Assembly (NCBI GenBank): GCA_017562135.1
Contig: QEYB01000646.1
Location: 232,752-296,751, forward strand
DNA from: Dipylidium caninum
Lineage: Eukaryota > Platyhelminthes > Cestoda > Cyclophyllidea > Dipylidiidae
Length of the DNA stretch: 64,000 bases
Direction of reading: 5' to 3'
The translations under genes and the position numbers were made by a program. This document shows positions 1 to 28,180 of the stretch, piece after piece; the first letter of the stretch is position 1; every line of letters starts with the position of its first letter. The notes beneath the pieces were generated by a model that saw nothing but the letters and a program-made list of their open reading frames with translations, made no database searches and was not told the DNA's origin.

Positions 1-3000
1 GGTAATGTCGAGTAAATTGACGATATCACACTCACACGGCAGCGGCAAAGTGTTCCACTAACTTCACCCTTACGTTATCATTGAGGCCAATTGCGCACAA
101 CATGCACACACGCATGCAAACACCAGCAGTTTATCCTATTCACATCACCGTCGCACACTTCCTGTGCGTGCGTGTTGGAGAGTAGGAAGGGTCACGGGTC
201 ATCACATCCTATATGCCCATACACAAATCCAGCAACCCGAGTCTAAAGTACAGAGAATCACTTCCATGAAGGCCAATCGCGATCGCTGTTTAAGGAGGGG
301 TAGGTAATAATTTCTCGGGTCAAAACAAAGTAGTGAAAGTTATATCGAAGGTCAAGGGCGAAAAGCAGAAAACAAGGGCACAGTTAATGTAGATACTGGG
401 GACAGAGGAGGACAATTATGGAAATCGAAAGGTAAGAAAAAAGTAGGCGCAGGTATTTGCGACAATAAAGTAAGAGGAGGCAAGAAGGCATTCCAATATT
501 GCAGCGAGTAGGATGCTTCAACAGAGTGGGGGTGAAAAGGAGGGGCGAAAGTGACAGAAAGGTGAAAAGAGGGTAAGCAGAAATAGAAATGACTATCGAG
601 AAGCAAGGCCTAAGTAGCACACAAATATGAATAAGAGTGCAGGTGAAACCAGCAGAAGCAGCACTGTACCTGCACAACAGAACAGGTTGGGGTGTGGCAG
701 TACAGGTCAGAACAGAACCCGAACGACATGTCAACGATCCCAACAAATAACCCAGCACTTAGGACACTGTCAACATGTCAAGCCTACTGACTGTTGAGCT
801 GACCTTTGCGCTGTCTATACTCGCGTTAAGAGTACGCACTGGCGACATCGGCCAACAATAAACAGCCAGCGTTGGCCCCCTTAGCGTTGTCGAATTCAAG
901 CCCCATCAACGATTCGTCCAGACACAATTGCCGACTCCCGAGTTCTCCCCTCCTCGGCGTCTGAGACTTCTCACAACCCCCATTGTCAAATTAGCCACGG
1001 TCACCGGGCTACAATTTCCTCTACTGAGCAACGCCCACCCATCGCCCTCTACCCTACACATCGGACACAGGAGACCACACAATCCAACACTGGGTTGATT
1101 CCACCATCATCAAATAACTCACTTCTCCCACCTATCCATGTTGAGTCCTCCGAGGCAGACCTCAGACCACGCTTGCGCTTAAGTCTTACCGTTAACACTC
1201 CCATTGCTGTCTTTCCAACGACTCATTTGCAAATCGCTAGACTCCAACACCACCCAGCCTATTAGGCCTAGCACTACTTGCCTACCTCACCCAACGATGG
1301 CCAACAACAAAATGGCCATGGTCACCACTCCCTGCTTGACGAAGAAGCACACAAAAGGGTGCATACTTTATTTGTACGTCAAAGTGTTATAGGAAGGGAT
1401 GACATGCATTAGCCACAATTGAAAACACATTACAAACTCTAAGTAATTTCGCGTGATTGTCGAACGCAGAATATCCCTGAGTTATGTTCTCATCATTTGC
1501 CACTTACCTCCACATCAGGTAGGCACATCTAAGTGCCATGAGCGCACTACGTTTGGGCAATTAACAACGCACACCGGTTACCTCAGAGCGCTTATCAACC
1601 CAATTGGCACGAATCGTCCCGTGTTCCTGTACCGCATAGCCATAAGAATGGCCAAGGCCGCACTACCACCTAGGACACGAGCAGGCGTGTAAGAGGGCCT
1701 ACACCCTACCAAGCAGGAGACGCGCATCTCCGTATACCAGGCGGTGGGAGCCCAGCAGAAGCAAGGCACCAAATGCGAGTCCCAAGACTAGAGACTGAGT
1801 ACTGTCTATACAAGCCTTTGCAAAGTTCTAACAATCAACATACACGTCTTGAGGTAGGCGTACAATCCGAGTCCTGAAACAATAACCGCGAGAACAGCGC
1901 CGGGAGGGTCGAACATCCCGCACACGACCAATAATGCCGCCCCTAGCGGAGGTAATTATAATCACACTAGAAGGATGAAGGAGTGGTGGTGGGGTTGGGA
2001 GAGCCTAATCATTTACTGGTTATGCGTTTCGCGTAATTTTTAATTTCCGTTTTCGGTGCCCTTTTATTTTTTGTAGAGCATTTTAAATTTTTTTCAGTGG
2101 GGTTTTAGCGCGTAAGGTACTTTGAAATATTGATGAATATCTGAGCGTGATTTGTGTGCTTTAATTTCCCGGTCTAATTGAATTATCATTTTGCCGCCCA
2201 GTTTGCCATTTTTGCTCCTTTTTTGCAATTTCCAACGCAAGTTTTTTCATTTCGATGCCCTTCGACATTGGATCATGCGTCGCATAGTGGACATTGTCTG
2301 ATATTGCATCCCAATTGCACCTGTTCTCCACGCTCTGGCACGAATCGTTTCTTTACATACAATATCGGGCCTATCTTGCTCTCTTATCTTTCGCGGCTTG
2401 GGGGTTCTATTGAAATAATGGTCCACGGCGCCCGTCGATATTGATGCTCAAAATGCACTGCCTACAGTTGAACCGTTTAACTGTCCATGAATCTATTTCC
2501 AACATGTATCCAACTTCGTTTTTGCAGTTATTCTCGGATGATTGTTTAGATGATCTGACATGTCATGCTTTGGACAATAAATTGTTCGCAATCACTTAAT
2601 TTCGATTTTTGAACGTTATGCAACTGTTGGACGATTTGCGTTATCCTTAGCGTATTCGAGCACTAACGCTAGGGTAGAATTAAGTAAGAGACAAGAAGTT
2701 TGTTATTGTTCGAATTTTTTGGGAGTTGCGATTGATTTTTGGGCACCTCTTGCGCAGTTTGACGATTGGCTGTGTCACCGGTGAGTTAGCAGTCTGAAGC
2801 CTGTGGAATGCTTGACTTAATGCAGTTCATGACGCACTTTTTTGTTCGTGCCACTCGTAGTTGTGCACTCTCACCGTTCAATCGCTAAGGCTCTTCCATA
2901 TGCAAATATATTACCTCTTTTACTAAATCGAGTTAGAAAGAGTCTACGTTTCACGGTTTCCATAGAAAGGTAAGGTACGGAGATTGGAGTTCAACTTGTC

Positions 3001-3556
3001 TAAATTAGATTTCATCTGTAACTAGTACATGCACTCATTTTGCTAGGCGCATATTACCAGTAAATCCGACGCGAGATCATGGCCACGCACGTACGTAGCA
3101 ATTGAATCAATCGATGTACTGGTGAATACCAGGAAAATCAAAATTCTCGCAATGTCTACGCTCCAAACTGTTATAAATAAAGATAACTTAATCGAATGAC
3201 AATTTAATTCATTTGACTCTATTCCAGCGCTTCCGGTCTTCTCCCACTTCTGACTTCCTGAGTGGGTGATACAGCATTGATCTGGTACCAGGGAAATCTT
3301 ACTGTTCTGGACCAACAATTAGGCGATAATATCACAGCAGTTCATAAACTACTCACTTTACTTACAAGTATTATCAATTCTCGAATTATCAAATATACAA
3401 TTTGCATCCTTTGTTCTCCTGATTGGTCATTTTCAACATCTTGAAGTTAATTAAGATTGGAGGGATAAGGTGCGATTTACGGTTCTAAACACAACGCGTC
3501 CTTATGAAGAGAATTCTGGCCAAACAAATGAGTAACGCAATTTGTCATTTTCCATA
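1..3556. other. Intergenic region, no gene recognised
   Basis: No open frame here shows a recognisable domain or a convincing pair of splice sites. The stretch at about 350-620 is purine-rich on the plus strand, which explains the open minus-strand frames rich in Ser, Leu, Pro and Cys found there. From about 1980 onward the sequence becomes AT-richer. It may include sequence downstream of the minus-strand adaptor gene, whose predicted polyadenylation signal lies at the right edge. Confidence 0.5.
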
Positions 3557-3562
3557 TTTATT
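3557..3562 (-). terminator. Candidate polyadenylation signal of the PTB adaptor gene
   Basis: The plus strand reads TTTATT, so the minus strand has AATAAA, starting 23 nt after the TGA stop at 3588-3586. This would give a very short 3'UTR. The motif is common in AT-rich DNA, so position is the main support. Confidence 0.4.
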
Positions 3563-3585
3563 TTGCAGACTTGCTTTACTCAGAT

Positions 3586-3966
3586 TCACAAAGTGCCTCT
3601 CAAGAGTTCATTTATTGCGACGGTCTGGAGCGGACAAATGTCCACATAATTGGCGCATATTCCAGCTAAAGCCTCGTTCTTTAATCTTTCCATTTCTTCC
3701 TCCCCATCCACTGCGTTAAGTCGGGTTTCCATAGATCTAGCTAAACGCATAGGCGACGTTAGAGGCGGCGCGATTCGTGGCAGAATCTCGCAACTGCTGG
3801 AACCGGCAATGGGATGACAAGGAACAGGAAGGTTAGAAGTATTATCAGGTGGATTTTGAAATTCTAACATTGCGTAATTCAAAGTATGAGTCGAGGTCGG
3901 AGGCGCTGTCATCGTACCACGACTGCGCAGAAAGCTTCGTACGTTCTCATACGTGCCTACACGTGG
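3586..3966 (-). CDS. PTB adaptor, terminal exon
   Basis: Exon of 381 nt ending in TGA. The acceptor reads TTCATAG immediately before 3966, and an in-frame TAG lies just upstream, so the open frame begins exactly at the acceptor. It encodes about 126 residues, beginning PRVGTYENVRSF, with the pYxN-type motif YENV, a Ser/Pro/Thr-rich middle and a charged helix-like end containing GEEEMERLKNEAL. No catalytic motif is seen, as expected for a docking tail. Confidence 0.7.
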   Translation of the reverse strand, partial: PRVGTYENVRSFLRSRGTMTAPPTSTHTLNYAMLEFQNPPDNTSNLPVPCHPIAGSSSCEILPRIAPPLTSPMRLARSMETRLNAVDGEEEMERLKNEALAGICANYVDICPLQTVAINELLRGTL

Positions 3967-4706
3967 CTATGAAGGTAAAATATGCTAAATTCTCTCATAA
4001 CTCAAGTCAAAATTATATGCCAAAACAAACACGTTACCAAAGACAGCGGATGATGCCTTTCCGAAAATGACTCAATTGTATTAGTCAGTGGAAGTGCAGA
4101 AGACGGAGGTGGAGGTGTCGGCAATCCCAGACAGTCTGTATCACTCATATCACATCTAATATAACATTGATCGGTCTTTTCTTGGTACGTCAATTCATCT
4201 GCTATAGGAAGCAGACTTGCCCAAGATCGGTTTAACGCCGGAGAAAGAATCGAAGGGATGTTAACGTAGGCACGAGCAGTGGTTATCGGTGGTGGCGGTG
4301 GAGGTATAGATGGTGGGGAAGATCGACTTATGGACGGACAAAAGACAGCTGAACGTGTCTTCAGAGTCCTCGAACGTTTCTGGTGATCGATATAAGCCTT
4401 AAATGAGAGCGAAGTTACAAAGCTTTAGGTGTTCGTGATAAATAAAAACAAATTTGCTTTTTAAACATGAATACCTCCAAGTTTTGCCGAAAATCTGTGA
4501 TATCTGAGATGCGGAAGAGGTAATGTCCTTCACCATGTGGGGCTCGCCGACCGGTTTCCATCTTGAAGAAACAGCCATGAAAGGCGAATTGGCGGAGTGT
4601 GGTCAATGGCCATTCCAACCGAAGAGTCTCAATTGCGGACTCTGGGGGCTGAGTGGATGCAGAGAGATTCGTAACTGTGGGTGCCTCTGAATCCGCACTC
4701 TGGCGA
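3586..4706 (-). CDS. IRS-type PTB-domain adaptor (DOK/FRS2/IRS-like), three supported exons
   Basis: Three exons join in frame on the minus strand: 4706-4475, 4397-4038 and 3966-3586, with introns of 77 and 71 nt and phase 0 at both junctions. The first carries the second half of an IRS-type PTB domain: a WPLTTLRQFAFHG stretch, then ETGRRAPHGEG, which holds the Gly-Arg-Arg typical of the phosphotyrosine-binding pocket strand, then a C-terminal helix. The later exons encode a disordered tail with IPPPPPPI and TPPPPSS (possible SH3 ligands) and tyrosines in YVNI and YENV, both pYxN motifs of the kind bound by the Grb2 SH2 domain. Family knowledge: such proteins dock on activated tyrosine kinases at the membrane and recruit effectors. 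The order PTB then tyrosine/proline tail fits DOK, FRS2 or IRS. No PH domain is visible, so the subfamily is open. The N-terminus is not settled (see 4776-4794 and 6605-7142). Confidence 0.72.
4038..4397 (-). CDS. PTB adaptor, proline/tyrosine tail exon
   Basis: Exon of 360 nt (120 codons) between an acceptor CTCTCATTTAAG and a weak donor GTAACG. It starts AYIDHQKRSRTLKTRS, continuing the last PTB helix into a basic stretch, then six prolines, then ARAYVNIPS with a YxN tyrosine, then a second proline run, PTPPPPSS. Other tyrosines occur in LTYQEK and QCYIRCD. The tail is poor in hydrophobic blocks and probably disordered. Confidence 0.7.
4475..4706 (-). CDS. PTB adaptor, exon with second half of the IRS-type PTB domain
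   Basis: Exon of 232 nt; acceptor CCACTTTACTCAG, donor GAG/GTATTC, phase 0 at its end. After about 35 polar residues it reads LEWPLTTLRQFAFHG, then FFKMETGRRAPHGEGHYLF, then a helix with ISDITDFRQNLE. Spacing of Trp-Pro-Leu, Leu-Arg, Gly-Arg-Arg, Gly-Glu-Gly and the closing helix matches strands 4-7 and the C-terminal helix of IRS-type PTB domains. The first three strands must come from upstream exons. Confidence 0.75.
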
Positions 4707-4775
4707 CTGAGTAAAGTGGTGGGGAGAACACATTTAACGGGAAATATACAATTACAAATAAACGCAGTTAACTAC

Positions 4776-4794
4776 CAGCTTTCCTCCCACCTAT
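4776..4794 (-). CDS. Possible 19-nt micro-exon of the PTB adaptor
   Basis: On the minus strand a strong acceptor (CTCTTTTCAG) is followed by 19 nt and a donor GTAGTT. Nineteen nucleotides is exactly the length class (one more than a multiple of three) needed to join the donor at 6604 to the acceptor at 4707 in frame, giving Tyr-Arg-Trp-Glu-Glu-Ser between the flanking exons. Short length means chance is a serious alternative. Confidence 0.25.
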
Positions 4795-6604
4795 CTGAAA
4801 AGAGATTAATTGAGATTGTCAAAAGAATAGTTTAAGAAACATTCGTCCCAACACATACGTCTTGAACTAGGTGCTAGTGAACATCAGACCCATTTTGACT
4901 ATAGTGTTTTGAGAATCGTAGACCATTAAATTACCAATCGAAGTCCTTTATTAAGCGTGGCCACAATATCATTACGTTAAAAATCAAGAGGCCTTCCTTT
5001 GAAAATGACACCACTTTTAAATTAAGATTCGTTCAATCTCTTACAAAATGTACCTATATTTACACTTCATAATGCTAAGTTTTCGACTAATATCCTGACT
5101 ATCCGCCAGACGAAGGGGAAATAATTCGGTTCACGCACAGAATTGGCGCAGCGTGTGTTTAAAAATGCACCAGCATTCTTTGCAGCCGAGGGTGGGGGCG
5201 AGGAGGGGACAAATAGGCCTGAAATGGGCAGGTATGCTGTACACGACGTTCATGCCTTAAATCGCGGTTGGCCAACAGTACTGGCACGGATGGCAAGTGT
5301 ACTCGACTAATATTTAGCCACACGAGTTAGCAAAAATTAGTGTTCAGTTGTTGACTATGTTAACTTTTCGTGCCATCATTGGAACTTCTGATACGAAACT
5401 AGAAACTAAGTTCGAAACTGGTTTTCTTAAACTAAAGATTTGGAGTTCATTGGAATAAGCAGATCAGATACCTCCCACAAGTCAAAATATGAAATATCTG
5501 AAAGGGTAGAGCTCATGTAAAGATCTAGTAAACTGGTTTAGATACCATCTAGGACTTAAAGGTTGCGACTGCGATAAAGCGTGTCCTCACCATTTTATGA
5601 CGGATATTTAAAAAGAGGCTAGGCTTAATTCAGTCCGTAAGCTTACGGATACCAGGCCTAATGCTACAAACGTAGGTTCGTGTAACATATGGTGGACAAA
5701 AAAAAGTTTTTTCTAAATGAGACGAAGCTGAAGAAGGAAAGTGGGAAATGAGATTGGTGAAGAGCCGAGTTTTTGAGAAAGAAGTTCGCTCTCATTTAAT
5801 GTAGTAAAGCAAGAATCCTAGTCATACCTCATATGTGTCTACATATCAGAAGGAAAAAGCTCAGCCACAAGCTGGTCCCCAGGAAAAGCAAGTGATCTTA
5901 TAATCTAGTAAATAGTTACCCACCCCAATGGAGTAGAAATGCCACACAAAGAATGACCAATCCTCTAAAAATCCAAGCAGTTGTTGAGTTTTATGAAGCA
6001 TTGGAAAAATAATGACTAAGCCAAGAAGTTTTTAATCAATTGTTTTAGTATCAGTAAATCTTAGTAAAAACTTCCACAGAGAGGTCGACAAAACCTACCC
6101 TAACTACGTGTCCACAGTTGGAAATTTATAAAACAACTGACAAAAGTTCTGAACAAAATCTGACGGTAGCATATCTCAAGTTTTCAGGATTATTAAACTA
6201 TTCGAACATTTAAACATTAAATAACGCCCATGAACGTAAATCCCCGAAGTACCCCATTTCAATGGTATTAAATACGCATATTTGAAAGATTAACGCACTT
6301 ATGCTTCGATTTCTTCGACATTAATGTTGACCATAATTGTTTAACGCCGCGTTTACGTAAATTTAACGGACTAGTAACATTAGACCAAGGTTTTCGACCA
6401 GTGGAGAAACATCCAGGTTGGGAAGAGAGTAATGACTGAGAAGAGAAATCCGCAACGTTCTCCATTGTCCAATAGGGTAAGTCAAAAAGAGTACCCGAAT
6501 TCAGTCGATTGCAGGGGAGTGTAAAACCATAGTTGGCTATTAAAAAAAACGACCTGTCATAACATGAATGGGTTTAGAGAAAATAACAGCTGCTCAAAAC
6601 TCAC
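4795..6604 (-). other. Probable intron of the PTB adaptor gene
   Basis: AT-rich sequence between the tentative 5' exon and the PTB exon. A minus-strand open frame at 6465-6268 (starting MENVADFSSQ) has an acceptor-like TTCTCTTCTCAG inside it, but no domain or fitting phase, so it is not called. No transposon or RNA gene recognised. Confidence 0.35.
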
Positions 6605-7142
6605 AACAATTTTGTGGGGAGCTAAGGAGCTCCATATCACCGGGACCACCTAAGAAGGCAGGTATTTTCAGATTTAACCCGCTAGAAGAAAAAATAAGAG
6701 AGCCGTTCGAACAGGTGATAAACCCAGTTATCCGACAAGCTTCTAATTGCATTCGTGAAGCTGATCTTAAACGTATAGTCGCATCGTCGGTCAGATCAAG
6801 GAAATCAGACTTTTGAAGTGAAACCGTGGATGTGAGCCTGGACCCTTGGCCGAAAAATGCGCTGTTCTTCTTGGATGATTTTTGTGGAAGAGGCGGTTTC
6901 GTTAATTCATTTAACGGTGGACGGGAAGTGCACATTGGCAAACCCGAGGATGTCAATGAACTGCGGATAAAGTGGGCAGGCAAAATCGTAGCCTCGAGAT
7001 GTTGGTTAGAAGGCAGATCACCAAGCCAAATACCGCATAGTTCAGCAGAAAACGAAAATTTATTCGCAAATTTCGGGACGCAATGCACATTTGGGGAACC
7101 ATAAGTGATGGCCTCAGAAGCGGGATAACTTAGAAAATTCAT
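6605..7142 (-). CDS. Tentative 5' exon of the PTB adaptor
   Basis: A minus-strand frame stays open for nearly 600 nt and runs into a consensus donor, GTGAGT at 6604-6599. From ATG at 7142 it encodes about 179 residues, Ser/Pro-rich in the middle, ending with RITGFITCSNGSLIFSSSGL. That segment could be the first beta strands of the PTB domain (a Gly-hydrophobic strand, polar turn, then Leu-Ile-Phe), which would explain what the downstream exon lacks. The start is uncertain; the frame is open further upstream to 7193. It could also belong to an unrelated gene. Confidence 0.4.
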
Positions 7143-8254
7143 TTGTTTGACATAGATACAAACGTAAGTAAACTCAATAAAATAGATGGTCATAAGATGC
7201 TCAAGGGAATCAGCATTGGCTGCATTGACAATAAAACCATTGAAAAATCTCTAAAAACAAAAATGAAGACGCGAAGACGACCACTCAAATAATTGTCAGG
7301 CTCTTGACGGGGATGAGTACAGTCTATATGGTGTAATAAAACAAAGTATATGATAATTGTAAAAAATTGATTAACTCAAAAGTGCTATTTACATGTGGTA
7401 TCTAATTGGCATAACACAACTGTAGGATAACGATATATGTCTAAAGGTTTTGTATGTATTATATCCCTCAAAAACTTTAAAACCTCAGGTGCTCAAATCA
7501 AAGCATTTTCAAAATGAAAGCTGGACAATGGGAGTTAAAATCTTCCGGAGCATTAACGCAGCATTATCGTTTGTTGTCAACCTACATCTGGTGAATATAT
7601 TGTCTTCATCAATACGCTCTCCTGGCTGAGGGGGGGGTGGGAAACGTCCTGCCTATTAGACTTGTCAGCGCCTTCTGGCCTTTATATTATAGTAAAATCC
7701 TATATGCTAGTTAAATGTTAACTCCATTAACTGCTGTGGCATTCGGCTTTAAAACGGGCTGAATAAATGTTTTGGATGATAAAAGACGGGACACATGTAA
7801 CACGTAATTTACGCAGAAATAAAATGAGGCATATGATTTAGCGATATGATGTTACATACTGTTATGATGTGCTAATATTGTCTTGACGGACCCGCTCTTT
7901 TCGACGTTGTCAGACCTTGTTGAAGGTTTTCGATGATGTATCTGTTTCTCGGTTTGCCAATTCATTTTTGCTATCGGGTTGTCTCCTACGTGAATGAATA
8001 GTAAGAACTCATATATTTAGATTCAACCTAATTTTCTTTGTCTTCGTTGTAACCGTATAGCTTGCGACCGATTAAGACTCTTTTGACGACCATTCTTTCA
8101 ACTTTTATTCGGCGGTGTGTTTTTTCCTCGGCATGCCGTTCTTCTGATATATTAACTTGCTAGTTTGTGTTTTAGTGTTTGCATGGCGGTGGCTTATCCA
8201 TGACCTCCGAAATTTTCTATGGATTTTTACTAGATCTGCCATTCCAAAAATATT
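7143..8254. promoter_or_regulatory. Putative divergent upstream region between two head-to-head genes
   Basis: About 1.1 kb separates the tentative first exon of the minus-strand adaptor from the plus-strand EFA6 start. It has no open frame with features. A run of nine G occurs near 7631-7639. Whether it works as a shared promoter is inference from layout only. Confidence 0.3.
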
Positions 8255-8262
8255 TATAAAAG
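8255..8262 (+). promoter_or_regulatory. Candidate TATA box of the EFA6/PSD gene
   Basis: TATAAAAG lies about 97-104 nt upstream of the chosen ATG, which would place a transcription start near 8285-8295 and give a 5'UTR of about 70 nt. An acceptor-like AACACAG directly before the ATG is the competing signal: it could end a 5'UTR intron or receive a spliced leader. Confidence 0.3.
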
Positions 8263-8358
8263 TATTCCCTGCCGCCTATGATGTGGTTACGTTGGGTTCT
8301 CATGTTTTCTTTGCTTGTTAATTATTTTGACATCAAAATTTTTATGACATAACACAGG

Positions 8359-25721
<17,363 letters not shown>

Positions 25722-25762
25722 CCAATCCATATGGTTCCCTCTCGCTGTGCAATAACCTCTGT

Positions 25763-25766
<4 letters not shown>

Positions 25767-25794
<28 letters not shown>
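25767..25794 (+). repeat. (AT)14 microsatellite
   Basis: Fourteen uninterrupted AT dinucleotides, 45 nt after the EFA6/PSD stop codon and so probably in its 3'UTR. Confidence 0.95.
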
Positions 25795-26772
25795 GGTCGC
25801 TCTTCTTCCGCCATTCATTATTGCATCTACCTCTAATCCCTATGTCCCATCTTTTTCCAATTGCCTCTGTTGCCACTATCCATTTTGTTGGTTTCCCTTT
25901 CCTTGGTTTCTGTGTACTTTTGCCGTACACTACGCACACATTTATACACGTTCATCGTGATTGGTGCATTTCGAGGTCGCTGTCCGTTTTTCTCCTTACC
26001 CACGAATCGCGATTTTTACCCTTGTTCCACTTGGTTAGGAGGCATATATACACATATTTCTTATCTGATCTAGACATATGCATTTGCCCTCATCATGTTA
26101 TCCGAACAAACTAAACCAGCCGCGCACTGGCGGGTGAAGCGGTCGCCTTTGCTCGTAATGTGTGCTTTTCTTTCGCTGTATCGCCTCCTCTCCCCCTCCG
26201 TCTTGTTTGTTTCTGTTGACAGACTTCTACGGTACACATAGATGCATATTTATAATTCCTCATCTGCTTTCATTTCTGGTAAATACCATTTCGGTGGTCG
26301 CGGTTCGTAGTTCATTCCATCCCCTCAGATAACTTCGATTTGGAATAAGGTCAGAGCCCTAGTTAAATGTAAATTTTTCCGGGACTTGTCGTTGAACTGG
26401 ATGAAGAAAAGACAAAGGCATGGCAGACAGAAGGTATGTTTGATATAATAAGGGTGAGAAAATGTAATATTATTGGAATGGCAATAGTGGCGTTAATTTA
26501 AGAATGAGAGATGTTGCGAAAATGAGAGAGGTGACGTGGAGGGAACTAAAGAGAAGTAAGGATAGGCGGGTAGGATGTGTTGGTGGCGGAGGGATAGGCT
26601 GAGTTCTCCATCGCGTTCCAAATCCTGCGTTGATGATAACCTTTCTAAAACTACCGAAAACCCTTTTTAAGCCGATCATTTTAGCATGCATGAGAGTTAT
26701 CATTGGAAGCCTTCTGAAATACAATTTCAGAAAGAATTCAAGTAAACCAGTCCAAAATTAACGGATAATTGG

Positions 26773-26778
26773 AATAAA
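26773..26778 (+). terminator. Candidate polyadenylation signal of EFA6/PSD
   Basis: The first exact AATAAA I find downstream of the stop, about 1050 nt away. Nearer variants such as AATAAG (26345) could be used instead. Confidence 0.25.
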
Positions 26779-27159
26779 AGCAAAATGTCGACAGAATATC
26801 ATAATGCGACAACACAATCAGTCATCGCAATCGAGTGGGTCAAGTATTCAAAAAATCAGATGATTTATAGCACCATAATTAATACATTTTGTTAGTAATT
26901 TCAAATTTGCGTGTTAATTTATTCAAAAACGCATCAAATGTTATAGGATAGACAGAATCATTGACTCTTCAGGACCACAATCGACAGGCTACAATTAGAT
27001 AACCAGCTCAAACTCATTTTCTCTGCTACATGGCTATGCGACACTTGCTTCTTGTTGAGCCCACTTTCTCCTGCATTAGGACAATTTAAAAGGGGTCTCT
27101 TTGCTGACACGTACGCGGCCCACACATGCAATGTAGGAGGATAATCGGATATATTCACA

Positions 27160-27192
27160 ATCGTTTCTGCCATGTAAGTGGGCAGAAACGAT
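27160..27192. repeat. Perfect 12-bp inverted repeat with 9-nt loop
   Basis: ATCGTTTCTGCC, a 9-nt loop, then GGCAGAAACGAT. The stem is perfect but stops abruptly on both sides. Function unknown. Confidence 0.8.
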
Positions 27193-27629
27193 ATAGCCAG
27201 TGGAAGCAAAAACAGAACCGAAATCGTGTGTCATTTTTGCTCGGTAGAAGTTAATTAGGTTTCAACGTCAAAGGAAATTCTCCTTTAACATATTCACAAG
27301 GAGAGGTAATATAACGGGGAAGTTGGGTGCTAAAGCCCTTCGGAGTTAGCAAGAAGGATATTAGCCTGTCATAAATGTAAATTAAATAGACTAAATTAAG
27401 TAAGTTATGAAACAAAGCCTAAAAAAAATGGAAAACGAAAAATTACTTTTATATTAGGTAAACTGAAAAGTAGTCAAACTTCTTTCCATGTGCCCGTTTA
27501 CGGTCAGTTCGCATGGAGACACGGTGCAGTGAACACGTAAGTCTTGTTACGGTCGAGTCTGGTTGCAGAACCTATTTTTCGGTCAGAATACTTTTGTTAT
27601 AGTAAAGAAGAATGAAGTCAGGGCTAAAA

Positions 27630-28180
27630 ATGTAGGAAAGGCATTTATACCATTGCGTGCTATTTTTGTTCGATCAAGAATTGAAGGCAAACAAGGCAGC
27701 GTAAACAATCAGCGATATCTATAGCGACGCTCTTTAAACTAAATAAGCAATAATAGATGGCTTACAAGTAGGAGATATCTTGAAAATGTGGACCTAGATG
27801 ATGATAGCCTGAGAGTGGTTGTGGATCCAGATTCTCGTCAAGCTGTTAGGGAATTTTCGCTACAGACCGGCTGTCCCTAATCTGGAGTATAGGATCATCT
27901 TCATCATATGAAAGTGTGTATTATGTTCTTCTTCTCCTTATCGACGATATACAATCTGCGCGTCTTTATGGTCGCGGTGCGGTGCAAAACCGATTTATGT
28001 TTACGAAGAATACTAACTGGAGATAAGGAGGGGGTATTACAACATGATCACATTTCAACAAAGACCGGACTTAACATTAAAAAAAGCCATTGTTTGTGCA
28101 TTACAGACTGCTTGAACATGATCATACCATTACAGTTTGGATTTGCATTTTTACCCGGCAGTGTCGGATTGCCACCTTTT
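27630..28180 (+). pseudogene. Decayed mariner-family (Tc1/mariner) transposase
   Basis: Fragments in transposase order across two or three frames with several stops. From 27630: an ATG then stop, ERHLYHCVLFLFDQELKANK and TISDIYSDAL, matching the first helix-turn-helix of mariner transposases. From 27788: VDLDDDSLRVVVDPDSRQAV then REFSLQTGC, matching the second helix-turn-helix region (Asp-Pro-Arg-Gln, Arg-Glu-Leu). At about 28007: RILTGDKEGVL, the counterpart of the catalytic ILTGDEKW block holding the first Asp, with Glu-Lys and Trp altered. At about 28100: VHYRLLEHDHTITV, matching the I/VHYELL...TIT block. About 50 residues between the helix-turn-helix and TGD blocks are missing, and the C-terminal third is not found. 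It cannot encode an active protein. Confidence 0.7.

Larger units (their letters stand above)
25722..27629. other. 3' flank of the EFA6/PSD gene
   Basis: Contains the 3'UTR, a TA microsatellite and a possible AATAAA at 26773. The first 500 nt are pyrimidine-rich on the plus strand. Open frames here overlap the microsatellite or lack features. A 12-bp perfect hairpin lies at 27160-27192. Confidence 0.6.

Noticed and set aside
352..758. Minus-strand open frames of 84 and 124 residues
   Set aside because: They follow a purine-rich plus strand, have low-complexity Ser/Leu/Pro/Cys composition, overlap in two frames and have no splice or domain support.
3043..3318. Minus-strand 91-residue frame downstream of the adaptor stop
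   Set aside because: Lies beyond the stop and the likely polyadenylation signal, with no features.
6268..6465. Minus-strand frame MENVADFSSQ as an adaptor exon
   Set aside because: No PTB or PH motif, and its splice options do not fit the phase of neighbouring exons.
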